Source: Plasmodium coatneyi (Eukaryota; Apicomplexa; Aconoidasida; Haemosporida; Plasmodiidae). Taken from it: a stretch of 64,000 nucleotides of DNA. The number at the start of each line of letters is the position of its first letter. The stretch's first letter is position 1. This document shows, piece after piece, positions 1 through 14,129 of this stretch. The translations under genes and the position numbers were made by a program. The stretch lies in assembly GCF_001680005.1 (NCBI RefSeq), contig NC_033563.1:1736001-1800000 (forward strand), written 5' to 3'. The notes under the pieces were generated by a model that was given only the letters and a program-made list of their open reading frames with translations, had not been told where the DNA came from and searched no databases.

Positions 1-1154
1 GAGAAGACCCGCCAGCGCGTAAATCGACATGGTGTGTGAATATGCGCAGCTCACAAACTAGGGGTCAGTCCATGTAGGGCTGCGATGGGACTTTCATAAC
101 TCACCCCCATCTTCCATTTTGACACACGTTTGGGCTTGCACACGCGGTGGTTAATTCTACCCACTTGGCTGAGAGACCCTTGCGAGAACAGTTGTTGCTT
201 GCAAACAAGTGGGTAGCAGCGGAATGGGATACAATGTACGCTTTGTATTGGTAGTTACGCATATAACCGCTGGTAAGTAGATCTAACTGAAGAAGACTCT
301 CCTCCACGTGGCTGCCATTTGGGGGGTAAAAGGGGGGCTCATTCATTATGTTCCTTTACACACATACGTACATGCATACTTATTTCATTTTAATTCATTT
401 TTTTGGATGGACTACTGCTCCCCGGAAAAGCGAAGATACACTAGCATACACCCCATTGATGAAAGAACGCGCCACGGCTGGGATTTCCATTAGGGCGTTC
501 CCCTGCACGAGGAAAAAGGAAGTGTGATCTGTCGCCCAGTTCCTGCCAAGGGTAAACATTCACATACAGCGAATATGCCTTCATCCAAAAGGGGCATTTT
601 AAAATTGGGGAAACAAATTTCAATTAAAAAATTGGGTAACTTTTATAAGAGGCCAAAAACTAAAAATGAAGAGAAGAAGGAAGCGCTGTGAGCAGTGGGC
701 CCAACATTATACGAACAAGCGGGAGTTAATAAGCGCATGCAGAAAAGTGACGTGTAAAGCGTTGCCCCCAGGAATGTACAGAAGGGGAAAAGAGGCATGT
801 ACCCGGAAAGGGTGTAGCAACTTGTATACAAATTATAAAACGTAAAATCTAAGATGCGCAGAAAAAGTTGTGTGCGCTGTTCAGCCGGTGAAACGGGTAT
901 AGAAACATGGGCATGTGTGCCTCTGCCCACGTGTATATGCAAAGCACCGACAAGCCAATTTCACCCATCAGGTGGAATGAGCAAAACGGTGACACACTCC
1001 ATGAACGGTGAAAGGAGTGACAACATGAGTAGAAAAAAGGAAAAAAAAAAAAAAGTATGCACCGCACAAATGGGGAAGCAACAAATGAACAATGTTGAGA
1101 TGGTCCAGCGGTTCCTCTTTCCCCATCGGCAGAATCACCAGGTGGCAGTATCGT
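1..1154. other. intergenic, no gene seen
   Basis: Open frames exist on both strands but have poor codon content, no splice structure and no recognisable protein. An A14 run lies near 1041-1054. This is probably the 3' flank of the minus-strand membrane protein gene that follows. Confidence 0.5.
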
Positions 1155-1938
1155 TCACTCCCGCCAGTCAGTCATGAATGTGCCGTAGGTGTGGTCTTCA
1201 AATAGGAAGGACTGCTTTTCGAGGTCTTTGCGAATTTTGCTCTTTAGGATGGTGGACGTCCTGATGCAGCTGAAGATGTACTGAATTTTTTGTCCTGCGG
1301 AGGGGAAGGTGTGAAATTGTCGGATCGTGTGTGTGTGAAATTGGGGAATGCGCTACAGTAGAGAATAACCCCACGCATCGAGTCCGCTTACCAGTGAAGA
1401 AGGTTAACACGGACTTGATCACATTGAAAGTTATAACTATCTCTATAAAGTAGTTAAAGTAAACCCCCTTGGTTCCGTAAAAGTAAAAAAGGTGGTTAAG
1501 CTTCTCACTGGGAAGGATTGCAAAGGACAGAATCGCGACAAAGACATAGACGAGCAATTTGACGGAGCACCAAATGCTCAGGACATGAAAATACTTGGCG
1601 CACTTGTGTAGTTCTATCAATTTGTCATTCGAGTAAGCATGTATTCCTTGGCTTGTCAGAAGGAGTACTAAAATTGAATCCAAGAGAGAAAACGAAAGAA
1701 TACTTTTGCTCACGATATTACCATGTGACATAGAAAGAAGAAAAAATAAATTCACGAAAAACTCAAGCATATATATAAAAATGAGGATGTTCCATAATGC
1801 ATATAGAAATAATTTCGTTCTGTTTGTTTTGTAGTTTTCTATATGGATGTTTAATTTATTTAAGCCGATTCCCCATTTGTTTCTGTTGTCTTTATACGCA
1901 TCGTAGAATAGTAGTAGGTGCTCGCTGTTATCGTTCAT
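1155..1938 (-). CDS. small multi-pass membrane protein, unknown function (2 exons)
   Basis: I do not recognise the family. Exon 1 is 1392-1938 and exon 2 is 1155-1294, joined across a 97 bp intron (1295-1391) with donor GTAAGC and acceptor CCGCAG. The junction is in phase 1 and gives a 228-residue protein ending in EDHTYGTFMTDWRE. Reading straight through the intron would instead give a His/Pro-rich tail with no sense. Four to five hydrophobic stretches are visible (about residues 42-67, 77-95, 115-140 and 155-180) between short basic loops such as KIQYIFSC and KSKIRKDLEKQ. The N-terminus MNDNSEHLLLFYDAYKDNRNKW is soluble. The size and layout recall PEX11-type or other small organellar membrane proteins, but that is only a resemblance. 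The start is the first in-frame ATG and there is no signal peptide. Confidence 0.75.
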
Positions 1939-4592
1939 GTTTTTTTGGGGGGGGATGAGTCAGGAGGGGTGGGGAATAGACGTCTTTGTCAGTATTCTTA
2001 TGCGCAGAGGGATGTTGCCGTCATCCCCTTGTTCACTTGTCGCGTCGCGTAATCGTCACGCTGATTTTTTGCATTACGCCGTAACCGCTTTGCTAATCTA
2101 CCTTTGCATGCCCGTTCTTTCGACAGGAAGAGAAAAGTACGACAAAACGTAATCGGTTTGTATTGAATGCTCATATATAGGAGGCAGTTCGTCTGCAGCG
2201 ACGCTAGGATGATGTGACGGTAGGAGAATTACACAGCATTGACACGATGAAAAAAAAACAAAAAAAAAACTTTAAATACTAGGAAAGGCATTATAACAAC
2301 ACCATTTCTTTCACTTATATTGCGTAGACAGAACAAATGACGGAGCGTATGCATCTGTTCGTAGACGATCTTGTAATGATGGCGGTGTTGTGCTCTGTTC
2401 TGCGTTTCGTTTGTTTCCTTAACGCGCTTAAACGACCGTCTGGGGTACGTTGTCGACAGTGTTGGTAATGTTGGTAGTGTTTGAACGTTTACTACATGTG
2501 CGATGCGTCCGCCTCCCCCCACTTCCTCCAGTGTCACACTTTTTTGCAATATAGCTGTGCGTTTGTTGCCACTTTATTTTCTCATCACTGCCGTAAAATT
2601 TTTCAGACAAATGTGTCCCTCTTCCGCAACTTAAGAATCGTCCGAAATAAAGTTGCATTATTTTATTTATTTATTTATTTTTTTTTTTTCCTTTCACATG
2701 TTCGAAGACACCTTTCAGTTTTGGCGTAGTTGCCGCCCTTGGTTCCTTTTCTTTGGTAATTCTCCCCGACCCCTGGTCACTTTTCCCCACGCGAACTGTG
2801 CATAAATCGGTTGCAGGTGTTGTACGCATATGATCATGTGTACAAGTACGTGCATGTACGCATGTGTATATTATATGCACTTGCTATGCGTGCACACCCT
2901 TCCACTCGTGCGCACATTTTTTTAATTTTTTTGCCATTTTCTACATTAAAAGACGCTATTTTGAAGCAACAAAGTGACACCGCATTAATTATCGCTCGCG
3001 GAAAAATCTGTTACATTTGAAAAAGATATTTCATTTAAAAAAATATTTCATGTAAAAAAATATATATTGTTTAAAAGAAAATTTTTTTTTTAACTTTATA
3101 CATCTCTGACTTTCTAGCTCTTCAATGCACAAACGGGAAGGAAAAAATTATGCAACCATGTGCAAGCTCAGAACAAAACGAAATAGATGTCCCCCGAGTT
3201 GTTAACAATTCTGTCCTGCCCTTAGTCGTGGAAATTGTCCAACTTGGGAAATCCATCAGTTCGCCACGTCGGAAAAAGCTCCCAAAAAGAAAAGAAAAAA
3301 AAAAGTAGCACGGCTAAAATGGCAATTCGGAAAAGTTGCGGGACACGGAGAAAAAATGGCGCGCACGCGGTTAGACCAAATAGGTGAATGATCAGAGTGG
3401 TTCATTTATTTTTTTTGGAAAAAAAAAAAGTAATACACACAACATGGGGCAAATGAACAGATAAGGTGGTACCCGATTGAGTTGTTAGAAACGGATTTGC
3501 AAAGTTATAATGTCTTTCTTCGCCCCTCAAAAAGGAACTTTCCTTTTTTGGAGAACATGACAAGCGCTTCTGGTACGCATGTTTATCTTTGTCATACTTC
3601 CTCTTTAGGCACATCGTATTAAACGTTACTCCGCTCAGCAGACGCCCTTGGTGAAAACTCGATCAATGTGTAAAGCGGCCTGTATTCAAATGAATGCCGC
3701 AGAAATAGGTTTCCCCGTATATAAGTGCACATGCGGGCGTCGCACACCTTTTGCAATTTTTGTGCGTTCATTTGAACGCGAGTATGAAGCACACCTATGG
3801 AAAAATAAAATTCCCACCACAAGCGGGTCCCTTTTGTTAGGAAATATATCTTTTTACGGTTCTTATGGGAACAGTCTCTCTGTTTGTTTTGTTTTCTTTG
3901 TGGATGTAACACTTTGTAGGATGTGTGCGGGGGTAGACCAAACAAGTGACCTTAGTGCTCCACAATGTTTTACAAAATAAATGGCACCTTTTGTACCTTC
4001 CAAAGGTACAAGAATTGCCTGATTATATATAAACACAACAGGGTGCCCAAGTGGACCGTATGGCATACCGCCCTTGCAGACAACTCCGCGGTTGATTCAT
4101 TCCGATCTTTTGAAATATTGCGATAGAAAGTTCTATGTGAATTCAATCTACGTGATGAATGTATGGCCATATATGCGGACATAGTGCCACTTCACAGGAG
4201 ATGCTTCTCCATAGTGATATTTCTCGATGGGCGAAAAAGAGTCGTTCACGCTTTCGGTTTCACCTGTGTGAAGAAGGGCTTATAATAAAAAAAAAAATTT
4301 CGCACATTGGGTAGCCATTTTGGAGAAATTTTTTTTTTTTTGCAAAATGGCTAGCTAAAAAAAAAAAAAAATTCTATTTACCACTGCGTTACTCATTTTG
4401 GAAACTTCCTGCAACAACTTTTTACTGGCATGAAAGATGCGACCCCATTCTTCATGCGAACACTGACGTTATGAAAAAATGGGACGAAACCAGTTCTGCG
4501 AAAATGCGCTAGGAGCCAACGAGAACAAAAACGCAGCAACTTAACCGATGTAAAAGAGAACAAAGAAAAAAAATCGAGAAGCTCCCCTGAAA
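1939..4592. other. intergenic between divergent genes
   Basis: This lies between a minus-strand and a plus-strand gene, so it should contain both promoters. It has long T and A runs (about 2679-2690, 3085-3092, 4329-4341, 4357-4370), and short ORFs on both strands look non-coding. An inverted repeat is present at 4312-4353 (listed separately). I see no RNA gene. Confidence 0.45.
4312..4353. repeat. inverted repeat around a poly-T loop
   Basis: The arm TAGCCATTTT (4312-4321) is followed by a 22-base T-rich loop and by its exact complement AAAATGGCTA (4344-4353). It lies about 240 bp upstream of the M3 peptidase start. A similar arrangement recurs at 48114-48154. Function unknown. Confidence 0.6.
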
Positions 4593-6849
4593 ATGAACTC
4601 AGGAAGGAAGTTCATTATAAATAAATGCATTTTTCTCATTTTTTCGAAAATATCGCCTATGTTATATGGGGCAGAAAAGAGAAAATTGCAGGACGAAATT
4701 GTGGAGCACGTAAAGAATTCCAAGTTGATCAACTATCCAGTAGACAAAACATGCATAAATTTATTTCACATATCGAAAGAGATTGACAAGTTGATCAGTG
4801 CGCGAAGTGCATTCGTTTCAGGTGGTGACCAGAAAAGAAGTCACATCAGTCTACAGAGCTGCTTAAATTTGTATTACTTCCTAATCACATGTGCAAAGTT
4901 GAAGAAGATCACTTTTTTGCACAGGAAAGTTCTTGAATATGTGGAGCAGAGAATTGCCACGAGTCTACAAAACACAGGGGTCGAAAGTGCAGATGAGAAA
5001 TACATTCCGTATAGTATCCACATAAAAAATGAGAAATCGGTTAGCCACTTGGTGGCCGAGCTGGGCACAGACTGCGCCGCGTATTTGAAGAAAATCAACG
5101 GGGTTAAGATAAGGTTAGTGTGACGTTGTGTATATGAGGATGCTCCCCTATAACTCTTAAGTATTCCCCATTTTGATATTATGTCCTCCTCCCCGCCTAC
5201 CCACTTGCAGATACCTAACAATAGACAGGAACCAAATAAACATAGACGAAGAATGGAAGCAGAAACACCAGTGCGCATTTAACAGAGGGAAGCTAAAAAT
5301 ACCGATAAGTAAGCACAACTATGAATTTATTTTAAACGGAGTAACGGAACCGGCGTTAAGGGAAAAGGTATTGACTCTTCTTAACAGCCCTTATGAAAAT
5401 AAAAACCTAAATAGAGACGTAATAAAAATTCTGAGGAAGAGGTATGATGTAGCGACGAAGCTCGGGTATAGAAACTGGGTAGACTATTCAATGTCTCATT
5501 TCACAAGTGAGAAAGGCAAGTATGGAAAATTAAGGGACTTCTTCAATTTAGTCAAGGGGAAGGTGGATAGGGATTATGCGCGTGTGAGCGCTAGCATGGG
5601 GAAGTTACTCAGTTCGTCATCTGGGGGGGTCAGTCAGCCCAGTGATCGATATGGCAAACACCACGACAGACGCGAAGTGCGACGTGATAAACCCTACATG
5701 CACGATTGGAGTTATTATTACAACAAAAGTATGAACAAGTCAGACGAATATTTCGTGAATACTTTCTTCCCTCACGGGCATGTATGGAAGAATTTCATGG
5801 AAATAGTTTCGCGGATTTACAACTTCTCCTATGAGGAGGTGCGGGAGAAGGGTGTCACGAAGAAGTGGCCCAAGGGGAGTCTGATCTATAGGATTGAGCG
5901 GAGGAGTGCTAACCATTGTAGTGGTCCCAATACACAGACAAACGAATCACTAGTACGAGATCGAGTTGGAGGGAGTCCCAGAAGGGAAGTCCCCTCCGGT
6001 GATAGTCTGCTAGGTTATATGTACATAGTACCCTACATGGAAGTAAAGATTAGGGATTATTTTAGGGTCCCTTCAATGAACTGTCTATCGAACACCTGCC
6101 TGATATTTACGGGGCATGTCGTGCTAGATTATAAATTCATTGGAACAATACCAATAGAAAAGAAGCTATTCAGTAGTTCAGAAATTTTAACCCTGTTTCA
6201 TGAATTTGGACACGCTTATCATTTGTTACTATTATCAAGGAGGTATAATCTATATCAGTTTTCAAATATGCCATTGGATTATGCGGAGTTTTTTTCACAC
6301 ATGAATGAACACCTGGTAAATAACTTCAGTGTGTTACAAGCTTTATCAAATAAGGCAGATAATAATTCTAAAATAAATGAAGATATATTCAAGTCCATTA
6401 AATTTGACTCTTCTCGGTTGGCCAATATCTACACACATGCAGTGATAGACTACGAAATTCATGATTTAAACCCTCATGATTTTTTTACCAACCAGTTGGA
6501 TAATCGTGGTGAAGTTGCACATGGGGATGATTCTTTGGTGCCTTTTTACAACATTATTGAAAATTATCTTCCGTACAAAATTGGATCGAGCTATTCCATA
6601 CACTCGACAAGCTTCCCGTATCATTTTTCCTGCTACTATGCGGGTTCTGTTTTGAGCTACTTGTTGGCGGAGATGAGGGTCATCATGAACATATCGACTG
6701 CCGAGTTGTCCATTAAGCGGAACAGTTCTCTCGTTGCTTTTCAGAAAAAGTTTTACGGCATTGTGGCGCAGGATTTTATTGCTTCTTCTGGTTGGCCTGG
6801 CTCCTCCGTGATCGACCACGCGCTGGCCAACAGGGATTTGCTAGCATAA
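4593..6849 (+). CDS. M3-family zinc metallopeptidase, mitochondrial intermediate peptidase-like
   Basis: This is a two-exon gene: exon 1 4593-5113, exon 2 5211-6849, 97 bp intron with donor GTTAGT and acceptor TTGCAG, phase 2. The 719-residue product carries the thimet/MIP signature HEFGHAYH at about residues 504-511. A glutamate (about 533, in DYAEFF) stands exactly 29 residues after the first His, the spacing known for the third zinc ligand of M3 peptidases. A C-terminal HFSCYYAGSVLSYL segment matches the substrate-binding tail (H...Y.AG.Y...L) of the family. In other eukaryotes MIP removes an octapeptide from imported mitochondrial proteins after MPP cleavage. The basic, Ser/Ile-rich N-terminus (MNSGRKFIINKCIFLIFSK) fits a mitochondrial presequence. 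Two low-complexity inserts (about residues 315-335 and 420-445) are typical of Plasmodium. It could also act as a general oligopeptidase. Confidence 0.88.
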
Positions 6850-7637
6850 CCGGGCGGAAGCGATAAGTATACTTTTTCCCCGTAGAAATATTTTCAAATA
6901 AGCGTATCCCGCGGATGCTTAAGCCGACGTGCCCTGTTTCATTTGTGGACATTTTGTTTTAAGCATTGAATGTGCTTTTGTTTTCCCATAAAGAAGATAC
7001 ATATGTATATATATATATTTTTTTATGTTAACGGTAATGTTTGTTTAATTTTTGGTAACTCCCTTATTTTGCTTGTTCCCACTTTGTCAAACAGGTGGGG
7101 GCTGCGGAATGTTAACCGCCATTCAAAAGGAGCTGGCTTGCGCCCTCTCACTGTTGGTCACATGCTAACCGAGAGGGAGTTGAGAGGGAATAAGGGAAAA
7201 AGATAGCAGCAGAATGTGAGGGTATTAGTGAAAAAATGGGCGCGCACGAAAAAAAAAAAAAAAACATGCATGTGTTGCACAGCATGCTTTTACCCAGTAT
7301 GCACATCGCGGAATTCTAACACTCTTGGAATATAAAAAAAAAATGACTTTTTCCTTTTTTTCCGCGTTTTCTCTCACATGTGGGTTACACACAAATGTGC
7401 CTGTATTTGAACTAATCGCGTAAGAACAATTTTTTCCCCCTTTTTTTTTTATTTCTTTATTTTTTTTTATTCCTACACACCCTTCGGGTGACTATGTAGA
7501 AGGCCATATTATGGGTCATTAATCTAGAAAAGAACCCTACCCCCACACCCTAAAACTTTATTTTAATATTCTTACACTCCCTTCCTAACGCCCATACATT
7601 CTTCCTTTCCTTTCTTCCATTTTAAAGCGTTTTCCTT
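6850..7637. other. intergenic, edge of the KIR island
   Basis: This holds the 3' flank of the M3 peptidase and the 3' flank of the first KIR gene. Poly-A (about 7251-7263) and poly-T (about 7440-7468) runs are visible. No coding signal is seen. The conserved core gives way here to variant-gene sequence. Confidence 0.45.
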
Positions 7638-9537
<1,900 letters not shown>

Positions 9538-10763
9538 TTTTTCTTTCCTTGTGGTAATACTTTGGTTTGGGTGATAATTTGTGTGGTTTGGTTGATAATG
9601 TTGTTATTTGGGTAATAATGTTGTTCTTATTTCAAAGTTACATATATATATATGTGTGTGTGCATTGTTCTTTGTTGTATTATATACATACATTTCCTCT
9701 TCTTCCTTAAACCCCCCTTTGGGAAGTGTGTTCCTGTGTACAGTACTCCCTTCCTCTACACTTATACTTATATTTACTTATTTTATATATATGTGGAATA
9801 TTTATTCCTTCCTTACTCCTTCTTTCCTTTCTTTCTTTATTCCTCATTCCTTCCTTCCTCTTCCTTAGACCCTGCTTTCCTTTCCTTCCTTCCTTTTCTT
9901 TAAGTACTTATTATTTTTTTTCTATTTAAAGTATAATGTACTGTGAACCTAAACTATACTTACGTACACATTTTACTTATATGTTCGTTATATGCTCTTT
10001 ACATAGGAAGTATATTAATTGGTTTAATGTATACACATAGAAAATGGAAGGAAAGAAAAGGAAGAAAGAAAGGAAAACGAGTAAGAAATGAAGAACGAAG
10101 AAGATGATGGTGATGGAATGGTCAATGGTAACCTGGCTAGTTAGAGAAATCAGGAATGTGCGCGTTCTGTGCTATGTTGGGTTGTGTGGTGTACCTTTCC
10201 TTTATTTATTCATTCCTTTCCTCTCCTTTTTCCTTATATTATTATAAATTGTGTGAGTTGATTCATTGTTATAAGCAAAGTTAATTAAAAATTGTTAACA
10301 CATATCTATAGTGCACCTCACATAGCGAACATTCTATCCCCTTCTATATGAATGTGCACATACATAAATATGTAGTGGAAAGCATGTACTCATCTAATAC
10401 ACGAACAATTTATAATACTAAGATTGGGAATTAATTATACACAAAAAAGGGGACCATAAGGGCCCCTACTATAGTACATTGTAGTACACCCCTCCTTCAC
10501 TTATAGTCGTTAATAATAATATTCTTCTTTTTTCTTTTTTTTCTCTTTCTTCTTATAGGTGCACTACCAATAAATCCTTAATACTCAAAACATACATTAT
10601 TTTATTTCAGGTACTTTTTTATCTCTCTTTAATGCACATTATAGCTTACATATTAGTGTACCTCCTTTCTTTCCTTATGGTTCCGGGAATTGAGAACAGT
10701 TGCACAGATTAAGAATGTTCGAACTAATCAAAGCATTAGAGAGATTAAAGATATTGCAAAAGA
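9538..10763. other. intergenic, upstream of first KIR
   Basis: This holds the presumed KIR promoter. The plus strand at 9660-9930 is strongly pyrimidine-rich (CCTT/TTCC tracts). I see no gene. One plus-strand ORF at the right end runs only into the telomere-like repeat. Confidence 0.45.
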
Positions 10764-11085
10764 TCAGGGTTTAAGATTCAGGGTTCAGGGTTTAGGGTTT
10801 CAGGGTTTAGGGTTTCAGGGTTTAGGTTTCAGGGTTTCGGGTTTAGGTTTCAGGGTTTCGGGTTTAGGTATTGGGGTTTAGGATTCAGAGCTTTGGCTTC
10901 AGGATTTAGGGATTAGGTTTCAGGGTTTTAGGGTTGAGGGTTCAGTGTTTGAGTGTTTAGTGTTTCAGGATTTAGGGTTTAGGAATATTGGGTAGGGTTT
11001 AGAAGGAATGTGTTTGGATTTAGAAGGATAGGCTTAGTGTTTAGATGGAATGATTAGGTTTTAGAGGGTGAAGGTTAGGGTTTAG
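10764..11085. repeat. interstitial telomere-like repeats, block 1
   Basis: These are degenerate tandem copies of GGGTTTA/GGGTTCA with the G-rich strand on +, clean at the left (GGGTTTCAGGGTTTAGGG) and decaying to the right (GGTTTAGAAGGA). The Plasmodium telomere unit is GGGTT(T/C)A. Such internal blocks are known to lie beside KIR and SICAvar genes in P. knowlesi. Confidence 0.9.
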
Positions 11086-11358
11086 AAGGAAAGTGTTGGG
11101 GAATAAGGTCTATGGAGAGGGTTCTAGGGAAGGAATAAAGGAGAGTACGAATGAAGCAAGGTACATAATCTGAGGATGAAGGAAAGGAACATTACGTACG
11201 ATGGAGGAAATTTAGAAGTACTGTATAAGCAATGTATAATACACACACGTACGCACGAAAAAAAAAGAAAAAATGAAGTTGGCAGGGGAGAACTTTACAC
11301 TTACTGATACATGTATTGTTAACCTATCTTTCTGCCCTTACCTTGGTTGTTGTTGTCG

Positions 11359-11559
11359 TTACTTATTATTTGTCCACATTCTATTGGGTGGCCCATTATA
11401 TATATTAGAATTGTCTGTTAAATCGGAAGTGGAAGAATAATCTTCCGTTATGGAGAAGGAGCCACCTATTGTGGAAGAATCACCATCTCCATTTCGTCCT
11501 ATATGCAACTTTTGCTCTATGAGACTCCTTACTCTTGTAGGTGTTACATGCTTTGATAA
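11359..11559 (-). pseudogene. orphan KIR cytoplasmic-tail fragment
   Basis: The minus strand is open here in a frame different from the end of the two-domain KIR gene. It reads LSKHVTPTRVRSLIEQKL then STIGGSFSITEDYSSTSDLTDNS and ends at TAA. The Ser/Thr/Asp-rich STIGGSFS...DLTDNS pattern is that of KIR last-exon tails. It follows directly after the complete tail of the upstream gene and has no domain or membrane exon of its own. It could be a relic of a second KIR or an alternative last exon; the relic is more likely. Confidence 0.5.
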
Positions 11560-14129
11560 CTAATATTCTTCCTGTTTCCTTCTCTTCTTCCAGATGGTGA
11601 CCTACCACCATATTCGGTAGATTCATCTGTTGTTGAACCTGCTGTTAAATTCGATGAAGAGCCTACTGTGGAGTATTCTGTTCTTGAGTCGTCTGAGAAT
11701 GCGTTTAAGTCTTGCCTAACAGATCTCCTTCCCCTTCTGTTGCTCTTCCCACCGAAAAGAGTGCCACCTATTCCAGAAAATAAATTGGTATACTGAGAAT
11801 GGAAAGAAAGGGGAGGGAACAGAGAAGGAGAAGGGGGAGGGAGAGGGGTGATAGAAATAATATTGTAAGGGAGTACCTTTGTTAAAGGCACACTGCGCAT
11901 ATAATATATATGTGCACGTTCCATATACATAATGGTAATAATAATTGTTGTAATTTTACTTACTTTATAAAGAAAGTAGGCAAGTGTTGGTATTCCCAAT
12001 GTGGCAACTGTGGAGGATGTAATGGCAGCAGTGGGAAGTGTTGTATTTCCTGTACTGTCTGTACTTGGTGTAGAGGTTGCTCCGAGTTGATCACTACTCC
12101 TATGTCCTAGATTATGTTGTGGACTTAGACTACCACCACCCCCCATTCGAAGTTCCCCCCCCAATGTAGGAGGTTGGGTCATGACCCTCGGTACAAGTCC
12201 TGCATGGGTTACAATATCACCTGTCATTTCCTGTTCCTGTTCCATAGGTAACTTCTCAGCCCCATCAACTTCCGCAGATGGTAGACTAAGTAGAACACCA
12301 CCAGGTTCCTGTTCACGTTCCAGATGGGGTTCTGGACCGAGTTCCGTTACTTCTACTTTAAGACATGCTAATGGTTTATGGTCCACTCCTTCGCAGAAAC
12401 TTCTGTATGTGTCCCTATACTCGTTACAATATAGATCACCATTAGCTGTATCTCCGTTGCAGTATGTATTCATAGCCGTACATGCTGTAGTAATGTTATG
12501 TTTGTACGATGTCCAGTGTTGGTCATTTGTATGGTCATATTCGAGGTTATTTTGCTCTAAATATTGCTGTACGTAAGTACAATCGTGATAATGTTCATAT
12601 ATTTGTTTCATGTCTTTGAAAATGGTTTTGTTAATATTTCTGTACTGGAAATAACATTCTTCATTATGGAATAAAGCTCGTAATGTATTGTATATATCAT
12701 CCATGAGGTCTGAGAACATTTCCTCGTCCAGAGGGCTAGGATATTTATTTCCCATCCAATAATAGAAAAAACGACAAGGTGTATTATCATCGGACTGTGA
12801 TGTCGACTTATTTTGTTCCTTCATCTTGCATGCCTCACAATAAGCTCCCATGATACTTTCCTCCCTATTAGAAATCCCTGTGTATTTTTTTAATGCAGTC
12901 TCCAATGTACTCTTCAATGAATCCTTCCAGCCACTAATAGAGGTACATGCGCTCTTATCAGCCCCATCGAACTTATCATAAAATTTTGTCTTGGAAGGTA
13001 ACTCTTTCCAATCTATTTTCTATAAAGATGAATAATTGTCAGCAAAGAAGGGAAAAGTGTGGAATATGTATACATATATATGTATAATAGATGTATATGT
13101 ATATATGTTCTCCCATTATAACGTGTACATATAGAATATTATATGTGTAGACTAATGTATTTATTTTATCCAAGGAAAAAAATTCCGCATTACCTGTGTT
13201 GGTGATGGTGCTAGCACTTGTGGAGATTGTGCTCCCCGTTCTTCGGTTGAGGTGGATTTTGCTTCGGGTTCCGTCTGTCTTTCAGCTACTTTGTTACATG
13301 GTGATGGTGGTGGTCCATTTTGAAAATATATCTTATATGCGTCCGTATATGCCTTACAACATACATCACTATCTGTCGAACCGATACAAAGTATACTTTC
13401 ATATGCTGATTGAGCATCCATCCATTGTGCAGCATAATTTGGCCAACAGGAGGTTGCACTACTTCCTGGCCGCGGCTGCCCCTTCAAAGCTTCATAGTTA
13501 TAACCAAAATCGAACACTTTTTTACTTTCGCCAAAGAGGGTATCGCTGCTAGGGCGGTACACATTCTTGCATTCTAATGTACACCCGAGGTCCTTCAGTA
13601 AATTATAAACGTTTTCCATGACCTCCTTAAATGAGTGACCCCCTAAATTGTTCTTCATTATAGCCCCAAACAAATAATATAGAAAATGACAGCGTTGTTC
13701 TTCGGTTAAAGTGCTTCCTTCCCCCTCTTGCAATTTGCCTGCTGCGCACCAGTACTTCTCAATTTCTTCCTTCAGTTGTTCAATATGTGGATAATTGTCC
13801 CAATTACTTGTCATCCTTGCAGTGAAGTCACAATCAGAAGTACTTTCACTGTTGAGGAATACTCCATACACTGCTTGTGAAGGCAATGTACCTGAACCTT
13901 GACCCTGAAAGTATAATTGGTCAGGAGAACGAATGTGCATAGGAATGAATGCTTTCAATGTAATTTCCACTTGTTCATTCCATTAGGTATACATTGTTGT
14001 ATGTATGTACATGGTTGTATGTGTATACATGGTTGTATGTGTGTACATTGTTGCATGTATATGTATTTATGAAGTCCAAACAGGGAAGATAATTCTTCTC
14101 CCCTGTTCCTTTACACTTACACGTACCAT
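11544..14129 (-). CDS. kir: two-domain KIR-type variant surface antigen
   Basis: Four exons in consistent phase 0. Exon 1 is 14121-14129 (MVR, tentative). Exon 2 is 13194-13904 (first KIR domain: GTLPSQAVYG..., CHFLYYLFG, LECKNVY, WMDAQSAYE). Exon 3 is 11964-13019 (second KIR domain: WKELPSKTKFYD..., CRFFYYWMGNKY, CTYVQQYLE, then a Pro/Glu/Gly linker and the membrane segment ITSSTVATLGIPTLAYFLYK). Exon 4 is 11544-11792 (tail YTNLFSGIGGTLFGG, NRRGRRSVRQD, STEYGG, ending NISYQSM). The product is about 674 residues, against roughly 250-450 for an ordinary one-domain KIR. Exon 2 ends APSPTQ|GT, which closely matches the MAPPTQ|GT end of exon 1 in the neighbouring KIR, suggesting fusion of two KIR units. 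Exons 2-4 are well supported; exon 1 is the weakest part. Confidence 0.82.
13990..14061. repeat. 18 bp tandem repeat, four copies
   Basis: Four 18-base units of the form TACATGGTTGTATGTGTA follow one another with one to four changes each, inside the first intron of the two-domain KIR gene. Confidence 0.85.

Noticed and set aside
10690..10881. ORF rich in GLGF-like repeats
   Set aside because: It is the telomere-like repeat read in frame; no start context or family.
11359..11559. Treating the orphan KIR tail as the real end of the two-domain gene
   Set aside because: The upstream tail already ends in NISYQSM, a natural KIR end, and the frames do not join by a clear intron.
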